In this document: positions 1 through 12,510 of the stretch, piece after piece
Layout of the letters: each line of letters begins with the position of its first letter
Numbering within the stretch: the first letter of the stretch is position 1
Source: Heterocephalus glaber
Lineage: Eukaryota > Chordata > Mammalia > Rodentia > Bathyergidae
Assembly (NCBI RefSeq): GCF_000247695.1
Contig: NW_004624848.1
Span: 2,108,213-2,172,212 of the forward strand
DNA: 64,000 nucleotides
Direction: 5' to 3'
Position numbers and translations under genes: made by a program
The notes under the pieces: model-generated
Told to the model about the DNA's origin: nothing
Seen by the model: only the letters and a program-made list of their open reading frames with translations
The model's database searches: none

Positions 1-94
1 ATTTCAAAACATATTTTTGTAATATGCCTTCTATATCCTTTTAAATTCTGTAAACTCTGTGGTAATGTCTCCTAGATCTTGATATTGTAATTTT

Positions 95-386
95 AAAAAT
101 GTATAATTGATATTGTGTAACAGGAAGAAAAGGTCTAAAGGTGCAAGGGAATTGGGAGGGGTAGGGAAAAGGAAAAAAGGGAAAAGAAAAAATATGAGAA
201 AAGGAAAAAAATGGAAACAAAGCCTTTGCAAATAGGGAAGGGTGGAGGGGGTGAAGGGAGGCCAGGGAATGGGAAAAAAAAATAAGAACCAAGAGACTCA
301 TGTAATGGTGCAAGATCCCAGTGATGAGTGTCACTGTATTTTATACCTAAATTGTACCAATAAAGTTAATGGGGGAAAAAAAGGAA
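95..386 (+). mobile_element. L1 3' UTR tail, copy 1
   Basis: This is a 5'-truncated LINE-1 tail on the plus strand. It starts with the block 'aatgtataattgatattgtg', runs through a long G/A-rich polypurine tract, and ends at a poly(A) signal ('accaataaagttaatggggg') followed by an A-rich tail. The same arrangement recurs at 14230-14507 and 39300-39640, which identifies it as a repeat family. A polypurine tract is typical of L1 3' UTRs. Four-run G-quadruplex motifs lie at 147-166 and 235-258. I could not define a target-site duplication. It has no coding content; short frames on both strands here come from the low-complexity tract. Confidence 0.8.
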
Positions 387-394
387 AAAGAAAT

Positions 395-520
395 AAGTTT
401 GTGTTAAACAGATTTCTGTTATGCGTTAACAAAAAATCTGATATAACCAACTAAAAGGAGGAAAATGTTTTTGGTTTATGGTTGCAGATGTTGTAGTCCA
501 GGATTCTTTGTTTTTAGGAC
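395..520. other. Short unique spacer
   Basis: AT-rich DNA between the L1 tail and an LTR remnant. I see no coding, RNA or repeat signal here. Confidence 0.4.
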
Positions 521-795
521 TGTGGTGAGGAGGGAGAAAGATGCTCCCCTCATGGTCACCAGCAAGCAGAGAAAGCAGGAAGACAGCTAGAGAGGAAGGG
601 ATTGGGGACCACATGGGGTCCCCCAAGGTCAGCACTGTCACTGGGGCTGCACCCAATAATATTCCCACAGTCCACCAGGGAATGAATTCACAGATGCAGG
701 TGGAGTCCTTATGGTCTCATTATTTCCCATTGCTATTTAGCAAATAATTCTTCAACACGTTCAACAATTCTAGGGACATATCGTATCCCAGACAA
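520..795 (-). mobile_element. LTR remnant, MaLR-like, antisense
   Basis: This GC-richer block carries a 'cccacagtccaccagggaatgaattcacaga...gtccttatggtctcattatt' arrangement. It resembles the block at 13585-13680 ('...cacctgtgaactcatcag...gaccctcatgatccagtcacc'), which is characteristic of rodent ERVL-MaLR LTRs read antisense. No gene is visible. Assignment to MaLR is by recognition only, and the ends are approximate. Confidence 0.4.
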
Positions 796-3700
796 TAACA
801 AGGTCACTATTTTTCTCTATCAAATATTAAGGACAATTTTTCTAAACTATCATGCCTAAATTTTTTTGGAGGGGAGATGTAGTCATCTCATTGCTAGTAT
901 AAAATTACATGCATTTTATATACACAGGGCAATTTCAGATTTTGTTATGACTTTTTCAAATGCTATGTCTTAACCAGATATTTTTACTTTTATATACTTA
1001 GAGCAGTATTCTGAGATACAGAGAGACTGATGCATAAAAATGTTAACATCACATGCAATAAATATATAACTGGCCAAAAATATGAGAATTTTTGTAAACT
1101 ATGACATATTCATAAAATTCATACAATCTAACAAGTTAAAATCATATATAAGAATCATGATCATAATTACTATTTACTATATGACAACTAATATTCTGTT
1201 TCTCAAATGCCAGGCAGTGTTTTCAGGCACACATTGAAGTTGAAGTAATTGTGTATATGCATGAGCTCTGGGCCTTGTTACAAGCAGTAATTTCTGGACT
1301 GACTGATTATAGGCAACTTTCATTATCTCTTTTAGACTGTTTTGTACTTTAAAGTTTTCTATCATAATATTTTGGTGTAATAACCATGGAGATAATGTTG
1401 GAAAATTAAAAAGAACTAAAGTGTTTCCATTTCATGTTAAGGTCTGAATAATCTATGAGTAGAGAGATGTCAAGTCCATCTCTAGAGTCTCTACATGTCC
1501 TACAGCAGCAAAAAACAAAACAAAAAACACAAAGGTTTCCTTGTCTTCCCCTCTTATTTCTTTCCTTTTAGTTGAACATCATGTTTTTAGATGAAAAGGA
1601 AAAGTAGATACTCGTTGTTTGTATTTCAAAAGCAGGAGTTTGTATTTGGACTCTGCTTGGACCCTCCACTCCAACAGAGGTTTCCTGGCAATGAAGGGCA
1701 GTGTTCTAGGAGCAGTTACTTATCTCCCACACTGTAGTATAAGCACTATGCTGGATGCTGTGATACATGGTTGAACACATGCGTTCCCTTAGGAAGGAGC
1801 AATAGCTAATCGCCCAGCTTCCACTCCTCTCTGAGTTTGCTGCTCCCAGGCAGGCTTCAGCACTGATCGCCACACAGTCCTCCAGAGAACCATACCCCAT
1901 CTCATCCATCCTACACAATTTACTTAGAACTTGCTACATGTGCAAACAAAGAAAGTTATGAAATAGAAACGAGGAAATTACAAAATTATTCCTATGTTTT
2001 TATTCATAAACTAGAGAATACCCTTTATCCATAGCTCCTCTGTTCCAGTTTTTGGCAAGAACAACTTACCTCTCATTATAGCAGAATAAGCTTCAAAACA
2101 CATTAAAGAACTTGATCCTTCCCTGAGGAAATTTAAGTGAGCCAATCGATGATAGAAAGGCAAAGGGGCCCTTGCATTGCTGGGCTGCAGTGTACCTTGC
2201 ATGTTGATTGGACTGGATGACTTTGAAAAGAATTCCCCTCTTCAGTCTGCCAGGGGTCTATGATTTGCTACTTCTAGGCCTTCTTCCTATCTCATTCCAT
2301 TCCCTATTTGGTTAGTAATATGTTTGAAAATACTTGCAGAACCAGGCCCTAAAATAGTTAGCATCCATCAAAACAGCTTTTTAAAAAAATATATTTTTAG
2401 TACATGTTTGCTCTACATAGTAATTGTAACTTTGTGAATTAGTACACATAGATATTGCATCTTGTTCATTTTTACTCCCTCTTTTAATAAAAGCACCTTT
2501 AAAAATTATAAAACTATATAAAAGTAAAAACATTTAGCATTTCTGCTCTTTGATATTTCTTCAATGATATAAAGTATTTTGTAGTTTTAACTATGGCCTA
2601 GTCCCATGTGATCACTTGATTTAATTAGCTCCTGGCCAGATCAAAGAGGTGAGATCTAAAAAATCATGCTAAATTTAATATAGAATGCAAGTGCCAGAAT
2701 ACTGCATATTAATAATTTCACGCATATAATTAATAACCTACTAAGTGTCAGCAATGTATCACTTCATTCAGTATGAAGCATGCGCCTGGGTAATCAGACA
2801 TTGCCACTTTAAATGACTTGTTTGTAATGATGTTGCTTCACGTGTATTTTAGGTATTAATCATCAGAGTTTTTTGAATAAACATGAAACACTGAAGAGAG
2901 CAGCTTATCTGGTGAAGCTACTGCAAAAGTGGAAAAGGGAAGAAAAATTAGGTCACCGGGCATGCTGCCTATAATTGCATGTCTCACTGCTGCCTTAATT
3001 AGTACTGTTGAATCATTTTGGCTTCTGGAGGTTCCTTCTCCAACACCATTAGTTCATATCATTATGAGCCAACGCGTTATTACCTTCTTTAGCTTTCCTT
3101 TAAATTTATTGATTTAATTACATGAATTTGCAGTGACAAATGTGCAAGTTCAAGGCATCCATTTTTGTGTTTCAATTTTCAAAAGCAAACTTTTGAACAT
3201 AGAGAGTTCAAATAGACTGCTGAAATGAGTGCAGTTAGGGACTATTGTTTTATTTCAAATAAATTGCTGCAAGGAAGGACAACTAAAATATTTTTTAAAT
3301 TAATTTTTTAAATTAAATTTTTGAAAGAGTTTTTAAAAAATTAAGTACTGCTAAGGCGGAAGAAATTACGGATGGACATATTTATTTATATATCCTTCTA
3401 CTTGTAATACACTATGCTAAATCAATACTTTCACTCCATTTATTAGGTGCAAATGTGTACAGATTTATTTGACTAATGTTCCCCAAATGAAGGAAATGAA
3501 ACCATTTGGAAGGTGTAGACAACAGTGGCTTATCAGTGAACCTGTCCTCATCACCCTTCTGCATTGAGACCAACATCAACCCCAAACAGAAAGTATTGCA
3601 AAGGGAAAGAGGAACATGGAATTAAACAATTCCAACAGTGCCCACAATTATTTTGGGGTTACTCCCTCTCTCTATCTCCCCAGTGATTTTCCTCATGCTC

Positions 3701-4460
3701 CTGTCTAATCAGTCAACATCACCTGTGGATACAACTACACCATAATTTTTCTCAATTTAAGTTGCTTTGCAAATTCTCGGACCTCATATTTTTTTTCCAT
3801 GATACTATTAACTTCTCAACTGATCGTTACATGAAGACCAACATTAACTCTTCCTAGAGAAATGCCCAAAAGTATATTTTTCAGGAATAATTATCAGTGG
3901 GAGAGAGCTATTTCCTTTTATGTTTAAGCACCATCATCATGAAAACAATACCATTGTCTATATTCTGCAAGCATTTAAATTCATGAAGAGACATAAGTAC
4001 AGATTTCAAGTAATCAGTCTCATTCAAATGTTTCTAATTTCTAGTCTGACTGTGTAGATGGACTACTCATGTGATGCTAGAGATAAACTATAAAACCAGG
4101 TCTGTCGATATAAATCTAAATCAATTTGGACATATGGCATGCTGTTTCCTGTACATGCACTTGCATGAAAACTGAAAATATAAGATTAAAATATTAACTT
4201 TCCTCATATTTCAAAAGACAATAGAATGTCTTTGTTGTGGTTAAAAGGTAGTTTATTCAACAAACATCTTTATTGGAGGTTACAAGTTGCAATAGCATCT
4301 TAGAGGGAATAGCAGAAAGAGTGACCATGGGAGAAGTCATCCACACACAGTAGGTAATAAGTGACTCAAATCTTGTTGAAGGTTAGAAATAATCAGAAAA
4401 GCTACAGAGGTTTTCTAAGCACAGAAAGTAACTTGGAAAAATTCTTATTAAAGAGCATAA
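796..4460. other. AT-rich unique intergenic DNA
   Basis: About 3.7 kb with no recognisable exon, RNA gene or repeat. The reading frames are short (under 80 codons), overlap each other and resemble no family I know. The 1700-1930 stretch is somewhat richer in GC but has no clear identity. A weak MIR-like phrase near 2740-2790 is too diverged to call. Confidence 0.5.
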
Positions 4461-4461
4461 C

Positions 4462-4551
4462 TTTTTTTTTTTTTTTTGGTGCCAGGGATCGAACTCGGGT
4501 CCTTGGGCTTTCAAGGCAGGGGGCGGAACCACTGAGCTAAATCCCCAGCCC
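4462..4551 (-). mobile_element. ID SINE, antisense
   Basis: Read on the minus strand, this is a complete ID element: 'gggctggggatttagctcagtgg' start, a tRNA-like body, a B-box-like 'gagttcgatccctgg', then an A16 tail, seen as T16 at 4462-4477. ID elements derive from tRNA-Ala/BC1 RNA, carry an internal Pol III promoter and are mobilised by L1. The 'caaggacccgag' body places it nearer subfamily A of this window, with some differences. No clean target-site duplication was found. Confidence 0.9.
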
Positions 4552-4734
4552 AATATAACTATTTTTTTATAAACCTGTAATAGAAGTTAAAATCAGAAAT
4601 GTTGGAAGATGGAGCTGGAATTGTTGGTAGGAATCAGATTTATGGTGTCTTGCATGTTAAATTGAGCAAAGAGACTTGATCTTTTGAATGCTTTTTTCAA
4701 GCAAGAATTGTCACAGTGACTCTATTAATCCCAA

Positions 4735-5285
4735 TGTATTTTCTCCCCATTGTTACCATAACATAAATTTATGAACTTACAGTTCTTCAGGTCAGAAGTC
4801 TGACTATGCTCAAAGATGTCAGCAAAACCACATTCCTCTCTTGAAGCTCTAGAAAGATTTGCTCATTTAGTTGTCAGCAGAATCCAGTGCCTTGAGGCTG
4901 TAGAATGGAGACATGTATGTTCTTTCTGGCTACTACTTCAAAGCTCTTCTTGGGTTTTAGAAGCTAACTGTGCTCCTTGGCTTGGGGCCATCTTCAAACC
5001 CAGCAATTGCTGTCCTACATCTTCAAGGCCAGTGGTGGCCAATTGAGTGCTGGTCATGCACTAGGTCTTTCCTTCTTCTGTCATCATAAGACTGGAAATA
5101 TTCTGTTTTCAGTCACTCAGGTGATTGTGTTTTACCCTCAGGATAGTTCATGACAATCTCCTTTTCTTAATGGAAAAATTGTAGCAAACAATTCTACCAG
5201 CAACCTTATTTCTATTTTGTCATGTAGCATAACATGATCATAGATTCCAAGGAGTAGGAGAGAAACTCCTTTGAACAGTCATTAT
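4735..5285 (-). mobile_element. Old ERVL/MaLR-type LTR remnant, antisense
   Basis: The block contains 'taccataacataaatttatgaacttacagttcttcaggtcagaagtctga' in order, and later 'catcttcaaggccagtggtggcc' and 'catgtagcataacatgatcatagattcc'. This order matches a common ancient mammalian LTR family read antisense. I do not know the exact subfamily. Short plus-strand frames in it do not look like host protein. Ends are approximate. Confidence 0.5.
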
Positions 5286-5526
5286 TCTGTATATAAAAGA
5301 ATTACATCCATCCCATATGCAAAATACATTCCCTTCAAGATTTCCAAAGGTGCCATCTTATAGTGTCAATTGAGAGTCAAAACATCCATCTAAGTCTAAT
5401 CAACTCAACAATCTTTATCTTGAGATCTGAATTATTTAAATTAGGTACAAGGGAGGTAACTGATATATAATCTGTCTGATGCAAAATTCTTCACAATATG
5501 CAACTCTCAAAAAGAGGAAAAACAAG

Positions 5527-5620
5527 GGCCGGGGATTTAGCTCAATGGTTTCACCACCTGCTGTGCAAGCGCAAGGACCCGAGTTCAATCCCCAGTACCA
5601 AAAAAAAAAAAAGAGAGAGA
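5527..5620 (+). mobile_element. ID SINE with target-site duplication
   Basis: A complete sense ID element ('ggccggggatttagctcaat...gagttcaatccccagtacc') is followed by an A-rich tail that grades into GA repeats. The 10-bp direct repeat gaaaaacaag flanks it at 5517-5526 and 5621-5630, which marks L1-mediated insertion. The body is subfamily A ('ctgctgtgcaagcgcaaggaccc'). Confidence 0.93.
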
Positions 5621-5630
5621 GAAAAACAAG

Positions 5631-6070
5631 TTATCTATTTGTAAGTGAGGTATAAGATGAAATTTACATGGATTCCATTTCAAAGGGGTGAAAGGAGCAG
5701 GCAAAAAGGAGTCCCCAGTCCCTTTCACAAAAACAAATCACCTTGGAAAATACTTAAATTGCCACGAACAGAATGTGGACAAAAATGTAGACATAGAGGT
5801 GCTGCTGGTGGAGGATGGAAGAATGAGAAACATGTCATTAGGAACTTAGAGGAAAGACCATCCTGATTATACAATGACAAATCGCTTAGAATTGGGTCCT
5901 GTAGTTATGTCAGAAACAGAATTTGAAGAGCTTGGATCTTTAGCTGTGGAGATTTTTTTTTTAAATGTTGAAAAATAAGGCTGATAAAATGTCAGATAAG
6001 AAGCACACATAGAAAGAAGAGAGATACAACTGGAGAAAGCCTTGGTGTTGCTGTTGCTATTGCTGGCTTT
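5631..6070. other. Unique spacer
   Basis: No gene or repeat recognised. A 73-codon plus frame is present but lacks any family resemblance. Confidence 0.4.
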
Positions 6071-6085
6071 GAAAATAGGGCCAGG

Positions 6086-6191
6086 GTCCGGGGATTTAGC
6101 TCAGTGGCATCGCCCCTGCCTCACAAGCACAAGGTCCTAAGTTCAATCCCCAGTAGCAAACAACACAACACAGCACAACACAAAACAAAAA
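6086..6191 (+). mobile_element. ID SINE with target-site duplication
   Basis: Sense ID element with body 'ctgcctcacaagcacaaggtcct' (subfamily B) and a 3' tail of 'aacac/aaaac' repeats. The flanking 15-bp repeats gaaaatagggccagg (6071-6085) and gaaaagagggccagg (6192-6206) differ at one position, so the insertion has aged slightly. Confidence 0.92.
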
Positions 6192-6652
6192 GAAAAGAGG
6201 GCCAGGAACCAGGGAATGTGGATAGCTTCTGCAAATATGAATGGTCCCAGTTTTCAGAAAACTAATAAAATAAATATGAACCTCATTGATTCCTGATGTG
6301 ATGCAGAAAATGATACCTTCATATATTCATTGATGTTTTTACAGTTCTTTTGAACAGTTTTTATTGCCACAGCAATGTATCTTCATGTAAACTAAATGTG
6401 TAACTAAATAACTAAATAACAGCAAATGGGATGAGCACGAACAGGTATATGGAAAGTCTAATAAATGCATTCTGAATTTATTGCATAAGCTTATGCTAGA
6501 TAAAATTGCATATCATTTCCTCAAAACTGCAATTACTTTCTTGCATTGTCATGTTTTGGGGGATAAAATTTAAAACTATGTCTGCATGTTCATATGGAAC
6601 ATGCTACATTAGCCAACAACAACGATAAATAGAGTTGAAATTACTACTTATA

Positions 6653-6738
6653 GGGCCGGGGATTTAGCTCAGTGGTTCTGGTGCCTGCCTCACAAGCACA
6701 AGGTCCTGAGTTCAGTTCCCGGTACCAAAAAAAAAAAA
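6653..6738 (+). mobile_element. ID SINE with target-site duplication
   Basis: Near-consensus subfamily B ID ('gggccggggatttagctcag...ggtgcctgcctcacaagcac...cggtacc') with an A12-13 tail. The perfect 13-bp duplication attactacttata flanks it at 6640-6652 and 6739-6751. Intact duplications and an unbroken A tail suggest a comparatively young copy. Confidence 0.94.
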
Positions 6739-6759
6739 ATTACTACTTATAAATATACC

Positions 6760-8095
6760 GAATAATAGTATATAAGTTGTATATACCCTTACCAAGTGCA
6801 GTATAATGCATTTCATATATACTGATAAAATGTACTGAATGTGTAAATTACCATCTTCTTTCCTTGTAACATGTTTCAGAGATTTTCAATGGAACATATA
6901 ATAACACAAGGATATGAAGCATCTCCAAACTCTTCAATAAACCCAAGAATCTCAACATACATTCCAAATATGCTTATTTTCAGAAAACTAAAAATCATAT
7001 TCACTCAGCATATTTTTATGCAAATAGTTATTAAGGAGCAGAGCCACCCCAGGAAAAACCGATGACCCCAGTTTTATGTTAGGCAATGCAAATTATCACT
7101 TAAAAGCAGAGAAAAGACATTCTATAAATTAGTAATGCCTTGTTAATCTTCGTTTTTAAAAATCCCTCTTCTAAAAAAAAGACCTGATTATTAAGAATAA
7201 AGAAATATGGTCCTAGTGCAAGTCAGCAGCTGCTCCGCTGGCTCTGTACTGTGCCTACCCTTGTTGAAGCAGACCCAGGTTGGGAGAAAGGTCATCAGGG
7301 AAGCCGGAGGGGATTAACTGAATGGAGATGATTCTTTCACAAGCTCCCTCATCAGTTATGTTCCACTGACCTCTGGTAGTACACAGAGCAGAAAGGGAAG
7401 GAAACAGTGGAAGACAAGCCTTCCAGCAAAATGCCATCCATTTCTCCGCCTGATATTCGCGTGGTTCCTCTCCTGTCCTCTTGTGTTGCCTCCTGCTCAG
7501 TACATGTGGCCCTCTGCACCCCACCCCCTCCAACTCTCCACTTCTCTCCTAAGACCCCTCTCTCCCCTTCCTGCTCTGTCACTTGCCCTTGGATCTTGCC
7601 CACCCAAAGTACTCTATTCCCAGACTCACCAAAAAAAAACTATCAGGGTCCATTAATCAGCAAAAGACTATCAAATTTACAGGTGACTCCTTTGAAAAAC
7701 CTCAAGGGGCGTCAAATGTGTGACCAACCTGAACATGAAATTTCCGGCCGCTTACATCGTACACTCCTTTCTTGTCTTCTGTACTACACGATATCACCTA
7801 TCGTGGTAAAGAAAACAAATGCATGTTGTCGTTTAAAAATTTTTTTCTTCATAAGTGCTTAACGATACTGACAAGGCTTCAAGATAACAGTGAGCCATGA
7901 TCAGCACAATCCAGGGGTGGAGTCATTAGTATACTCCACACCACAGAGGTTAGTGGTCTTAAATATATCAGATATTAAACCTTACTTACTTCAGATATTC
8001 TCTTTTGTATTGCTGAAATCAAAACCACAGATGCTGGAAACAAATAAGCGAAGAGAGAGGGCTGAGGAGAGATTGATCAGTGGATCCTGAGTCAC
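6760..8095. other. Unassigned intergenic DNA with a C/T-rich block
   Basis: No repeat or gene was recognised. From 7400 to 7620 the plus strand is rich in C and T, which leaves a 151-codon plus frame (7407-7862) and shadow frames on the minus strand. The frame has no recognisable domain and looks like a composition artefact. I do not call it a gene. Confidence 0.4.
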
Positions 8096-8345
8096 AGTTA
8101 AGCAGGAGCTGGAAGCGCTGTTGAGCCCCGGCCCAGGAAGGGACTTTCGCTGTTTAATTGGGATTCTATGACTTTCTCTACTTCTATGATTTAGTTCGTA
8201 ACTATTCCCGAAAGTCGTAAGTGTTTGGAGAATAATTGCATCATGCCACGCGGGTGTTATACTCTGTGAGCTAAAATAAGCCTGTCTTCCTGTAAGTTGT
8301 GGCTTTCAGGTATTTTGTTCCACTAGGAAGAAAGTGAGTGAGACA
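8095..8345 (+). mobile_element. Possible MaLR-type LTR 3' end
   Basis: The phrase 'tgtgagctaaaataagcctgtcttcctgtaagttgtggctttcaggtattttg' is the usual 3' part of a rodent MaLR LTR: a tract ending in an AATAAR-like signal, then a 'tttcaggtatttt' block. The 5' boundary is uncertain. Confidence 0.4.
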
Positions 8346-9090
8346 TTTTTATTTTGTTCTCAACCCACCTTTACCTTCTGAATACTAATATAAGAAGAAT
8401 TAATATTATCTTGGAAAGCTTTTCCTATAATTTCACATGCATAGAACAATACATTTCATAAGGTATTATTTTTCTTCTACATGAGACTCCCTTTACTATT
8501 TCTTGTGTAAGTTATTTGGGATGAATATTTTCAGTTCTAGCAACATCGCATGTTCCCTATTAACTTGTACAGGTTTTATGTTTTTCTGTCTCAAAGTTAA
8601 CACAAACAGAAAAAGCCTTTCGGGGCAGACTGCGCATGTGCAGAAAACTCATTTTTCGAGCTGCAGTCGCAGAGCAGCTCTTCCTTACTTCGGAAGGGCA
8701 GAGAGAAGGAAAAGAGGACAGACTGTACCAGCACTTCTCACTGACTTTCTGTTTTTGGAGGGCATCCAGCTCTGGCTTACAGAAAATGCATGGGTCTCCC
8801 TGCTTTGGATCCAATTCACAAAACAGAAGGACTTGGTAGGAGTGAAAAGAACTGCCTTTTGTTTTAATTCCCCAGAAGAATGTATTCAAATAAATTTCTT
8901 AGTTGGGGGCGATAATTAAACAACAGAATCAAAAAGGTATTGGCGAAATGCATTATGTTGTGGAATTGTGGGAAATCTACTGTGGAGTACAGTGGTCTCA
9001 GGATTTTAAACATATTGAATACCAAAGCTTACCTCAGACATCCTGACATCGGTATCATATTTACAATGATAATATTTTTAAATAAAGTCA
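8346..9090. other. Unassigned DNA with a GC/CpG-richer core
   Basis: The 8610-8910 segment is richer in CpG than its surroundings ('ctgcgcatgtgcag', 'ttcgagctgcagtcgcagag') and ends near an AATAAA at about 8890. It could be an LTR or a retrocopy, but I recognise no protein in any frame. The longest frame is 138 codons (8503-8919, plus) with no motif. Confidence 0.35.
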
Positions 9091-9560
9091 TGATTTTGAG
9101 ACCAGAAGATAGACAAACAGCAGGCAGCTAGGACAGGGACCTGAGTAAACCGAGACAAGCCTGGGGAAGACTGGACACAGAGAGAGGGCCTCACTGAGGT
9201 CTGCTGCAGGGAGCTGGGATGGGGCTGCTGTTCTCCTAGCATCAGAGGCCTCGCTACAAGGGACGAGCACAGTGTTTCAAAGGACAAGGTCCTGAGGAAA
9301 TAGATAGGCCCTGGAAGGCTGGGGTACGAGGAAGTCTGCTCCTCCTGATGTCTGAAGCCTAGCCTAAAAGGACATCTGCATTCACTGTCTTATTTTTGTG
9401 CACCCTCCACATGGTCCAACAAAGTGCATATAAACCCTGATGGCAGGGGCCTCCTCCGTGTCCTCTGTTGGAGCCCCTCTCAGTTAGGAAGAACTTTGCT
9501 TTGTTCATTTTAATGAACTACGGTTCGTTCATTCTCCAGACATCACTCTTCATCAACTTC
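9090..9560 (+). mobile_element. Probable endogenous-retrovirus LTR
   Basis: The layout resembles a gamma-type LTR. A GC-rich U3-like part is followed by a TATA-like box (atataaa, 9428-9434), then a 'ctctgttggagcccctctcag...ctttgttcatttt...cgttcattctcc' R/U5-like stretch. There is no adjacent gag, pol or env, so if real it is a solo LTR or fragment. I found no terminal duplication. The call is by overall arrangement only. Confidence 0.4.
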
Positions 9561-9799
9561 AGAACAAGAACTCAGAAGGAAGAGACAGTTGGTTACAGTT
9601 TGATGTTCTGGGTGTTGATGAAGTTTAGTTATTAGTAAGTAAAGAACTAAATATCTTGTATTAAAGATAAGGTGCAACGAAGTTCCAGAAGGCATGAGAA
9701 AAAAAATGTCCATATATTCTGCTGTATTCTTTTAGAAGATCAAGACTTAAGGAAACTTCCAAAATAATAAATTATAGTCATCTTTCTTTTAAAAATATA

Positions 9800-10640
9800 A
9801 TCTTCTGAGTAGATATTTCTTCAAAGAAGTACAAATGGCAAAGTACATGAAAAGAAAGTTCAACATTCTTAGCCATGAGGGAAGTACAAATCAAAACAGC
9901 ACTGAGATTCCATCTCACTCCAGCCAAAATGATTATGCTCAAGAACACAGAAAACAACAACTGCTGGTGAGGTTGTGTGAGAAAAGTAACCCTTTTCTGT
10001 GTTGTTGGTGAGAATAGAAACTATCACAACCGTATTGCAAATCAACATGGAGATTCTTCAAACAAGTGAAAGTAAAAATTCCATTTGATCCAGCTATACT
10101 TCACATGGGTATATTCTCAAAAAAGTTAATGTCATTATACTATAGTGATGTACATGCTCATGTTTATAGTGGTACAATTCACAATACCTAAGCTCTGGAA
10201 ACAGTGTAGATGCCCATCAACACACAAATGGATTTAAAAACAGGTATACATACACAATAGAATTTTACTCAGCTATGAGCAAGAGTAAAATCATGTCATT
10301 TGCAAAAAAAAAAAAGATGAATTTTGAACCCATAATGTTAAGTGAAATAATTCAGACATAGAAAGTTAAATATAACATGGCATCTTTTATATAAGACACT
10401 CAAAGTGTAATTACAAGAATAAAATAAAGAAGAGATATTAGGAAGCAGGAGGCAGAATTTTTGGAGATTGGGAAGGAAGAGAGAAACAAGTAGGGAGTAG
10501 AGAGGAAAGGGATCAAAAATGATTAAGATATGTATGCATATGTACTAATTTCCCAAAAGGAATGTAAACATTATGTCGGGAATACACACACAAACACACA
10601 CAGATAATTTAAGAAACATAATCTTAAAATGTTGTGGAAA
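9800..10640 (+). mobile_element. L1 fragment: ORF2 C-terminal end and 3' UTR
   Basis: Degenerate plus-strand L1. It opens with the ORF2 tail region ('agatatttcttcaaagaagtacaaatggc...gagattccatctcactccagcc'). It continues through 'atagtggtacaattcacaat' and 'gcccatcaacacacaaatgg', and ends in a 3' UTR with 'gttaagtgaaataattcagacatagaaag'. Numerous stops make it non-coding. A (CA)-rich stretch lies at 10585-10600. Confidence 0.8.
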
Positions 10641-12325
10641 TAAAAATCATTTGTAAGTGGTGTTCCATAACTCAAACTTAAACATTTAAGTATAGAATGT
10701 TTTATTTTGTAACCTCTAGACTGTGAAGTAATGTTTAGTTATTAAAAATGAAGATTTTTAACAACTATCACTGACAGGAGAAATACACAAGACATGCTAA
10801 CTGTGGAAAACAAGATGCATAAATGAATACTTTTTACAAGTTTTCTGAACCATATATGAATATACTGTATAACATCTGTAGGCTTTGTAAGTTTTGCATT
10901 AGAGGTATTTGTATTCTCTTTTATTTCTTGCAGTAGTTTCTAAATTTTCTATCATAAGTCTGTACAGCCAGAAAAAAAATACAAACATTAAAAATTTGCA
11001 AGTTTCATGCCTAAACTAGTTCTTAGTTTCAACCTAAGAACTAATCTAAAAATGGGATTCTTACCCATTGTTTTGAATAAACCATTAAAACTTATTTACA
11101 GGTATGAAAGAAAAAAGCCAAAATTCAAGATCCATTAATAGGACTTGACAATAAATCCATAACCTATGATCGGAAAGTTTTGGTCAAATAAAACAGTGAG
11201 TCTTAAATTCAGTAGTTGGTCTATTAATAAAATAATAGCAGCCTTTATGATCAGGTGGAAAAAATCACACATTTTTGAAAAAATGTTAAGAACTGTAGAC
11301 AACGATGTCCAAGAGTATTAATTTAGTGATTTACATACTCAGTGGGCAAAATGTGTGTGTTTATGTAAACCATGCTGTGAGCAGCTTCATCAAAGAAAGG
11401 AATGTTGACTTCAGTTCTGAAGTGTCATTGCCATGACTACAGCTCCCTGGAGAATGAATTCAGACTTTCTGGGAAAGCAGTATTTATTTTTAAATAAGTG
11501 CTTTAGTGACTCTTTCATCCTTGCAAATGTGTAACTCAATGATTTATGCATGAGGAGGAAAAGATTGCAGTCTCGTCAAGGTTTCACAGTCCAAATGAAA
11601 CAGAAATTTGAAGACATCTACCTTTCATTCTGAGTGATAACACGTTTTCACATGTATTTTCTGATAATTGCCACAATTTTCTCATTCAGTTTGGCTGAGA
11701 ATTGCCCAATTCTCCACATGCTTTTCTTCCATTTGGCCTCTGGGCACAAGGAAGAACTGAGATTATGCAAACCTAACACTTGCAGATTCCTAAAATGAAG
11801 AGCAAACAGACGGAGAAAGCCAAGAACCCAGCTAGGAGAGGCCCCTGGTTACTATGGAATTGCTAGCAGCTCCAGAAAACCTTGTGTCAACATGGATTTT
11901 CAGATGACCAAGGAGTGTTCTGAGAGGTTTTGCCATGAAAGCAAGTAAATGAAAAGAAGTCATTTGGAAAATCTGAAGTACAAGTGGCCATTGACACGCT
12001 GGTTAAACACATTTGGTGATGAATCATTGGTGGTGCAGTAACTGTGGATTATAAGTTTATCTTCTTTATTGCTTTCTTTCTTTTTTTCCTCTATTTCTGT
12101 CTAAAGCACAAACTAGATTCATGGCCCTTAAACATTTTTTGAATCAAAGAATCCACTGCAACTGAAATACGGTGTGAATCCTTCCCTTCTAACTCCATTT
12201 TTCCATTGCACAGTGAGCTGTGAAGTTTACCTCAATTTTCATTCTGCATATTTTATATTTTCTTTCTTTGCAACTGACATGCGAATAATGCGGGGTCAGA
12301 TAAAAGCACCTTTTCTTGCAATTCT
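10641..12325. other. Unique intergenic DNA
   Basis: AT-rich, with no exon, RNA or repeat recognised. The 11380-11830 part has more mixed base composition and could include conserved non-coding sequence, which cannot be judged without alignment. Confidence 0.4.
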
Positions 12326-12329
12326 GACA

Positions 12330-12510
12330 CCAACCCGGGGTTTAACCATGGGCAAAATGTTTCCTACTCTGAACCTCAGACTCTCAGCTGAGAAGATGGA
12401 GGGCAGTAATGCTCACCTGTGGAGCAGGTCCCGTGTGAGCATGAAATGAGATGTTGTAACTGAGGTGTCCAATACAGTGAGTAGGCAAATGTTGGTACAC
12501 CCCGTTCCTC
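12330..12510 (+). mobile_element. MIR SINE remnant
   Basis: The order 'ggcaaaatgtttcctactctgaacctcag', 'agatggagggcagtaatgctcacc', 'atgaaatgagatg' and 'gtaggcaaatgttggt' follows the 3' half of the ancient mammalian MIR in sense orientation. It is heavily diverged. Confidence 0.6.

Noticed and set aside
7407..7862. 151-codon plus frame
   Set aside because: It spans a C/T-rich stretch and has no domain, no codon pattern typical of genes and no homologous feel. Long frames arise easily in skewed sequence.
9090..9560. Complete endogenous retrovirus
   Set aside because: Only LTR-like sequence is present. No gag, pro, pol or env reading frame and no second LTR lies within reach.
12174..12449. 91-codon plus frame
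   Set aside because: Its second half is a MIR remnant and there is no domain in the first half.
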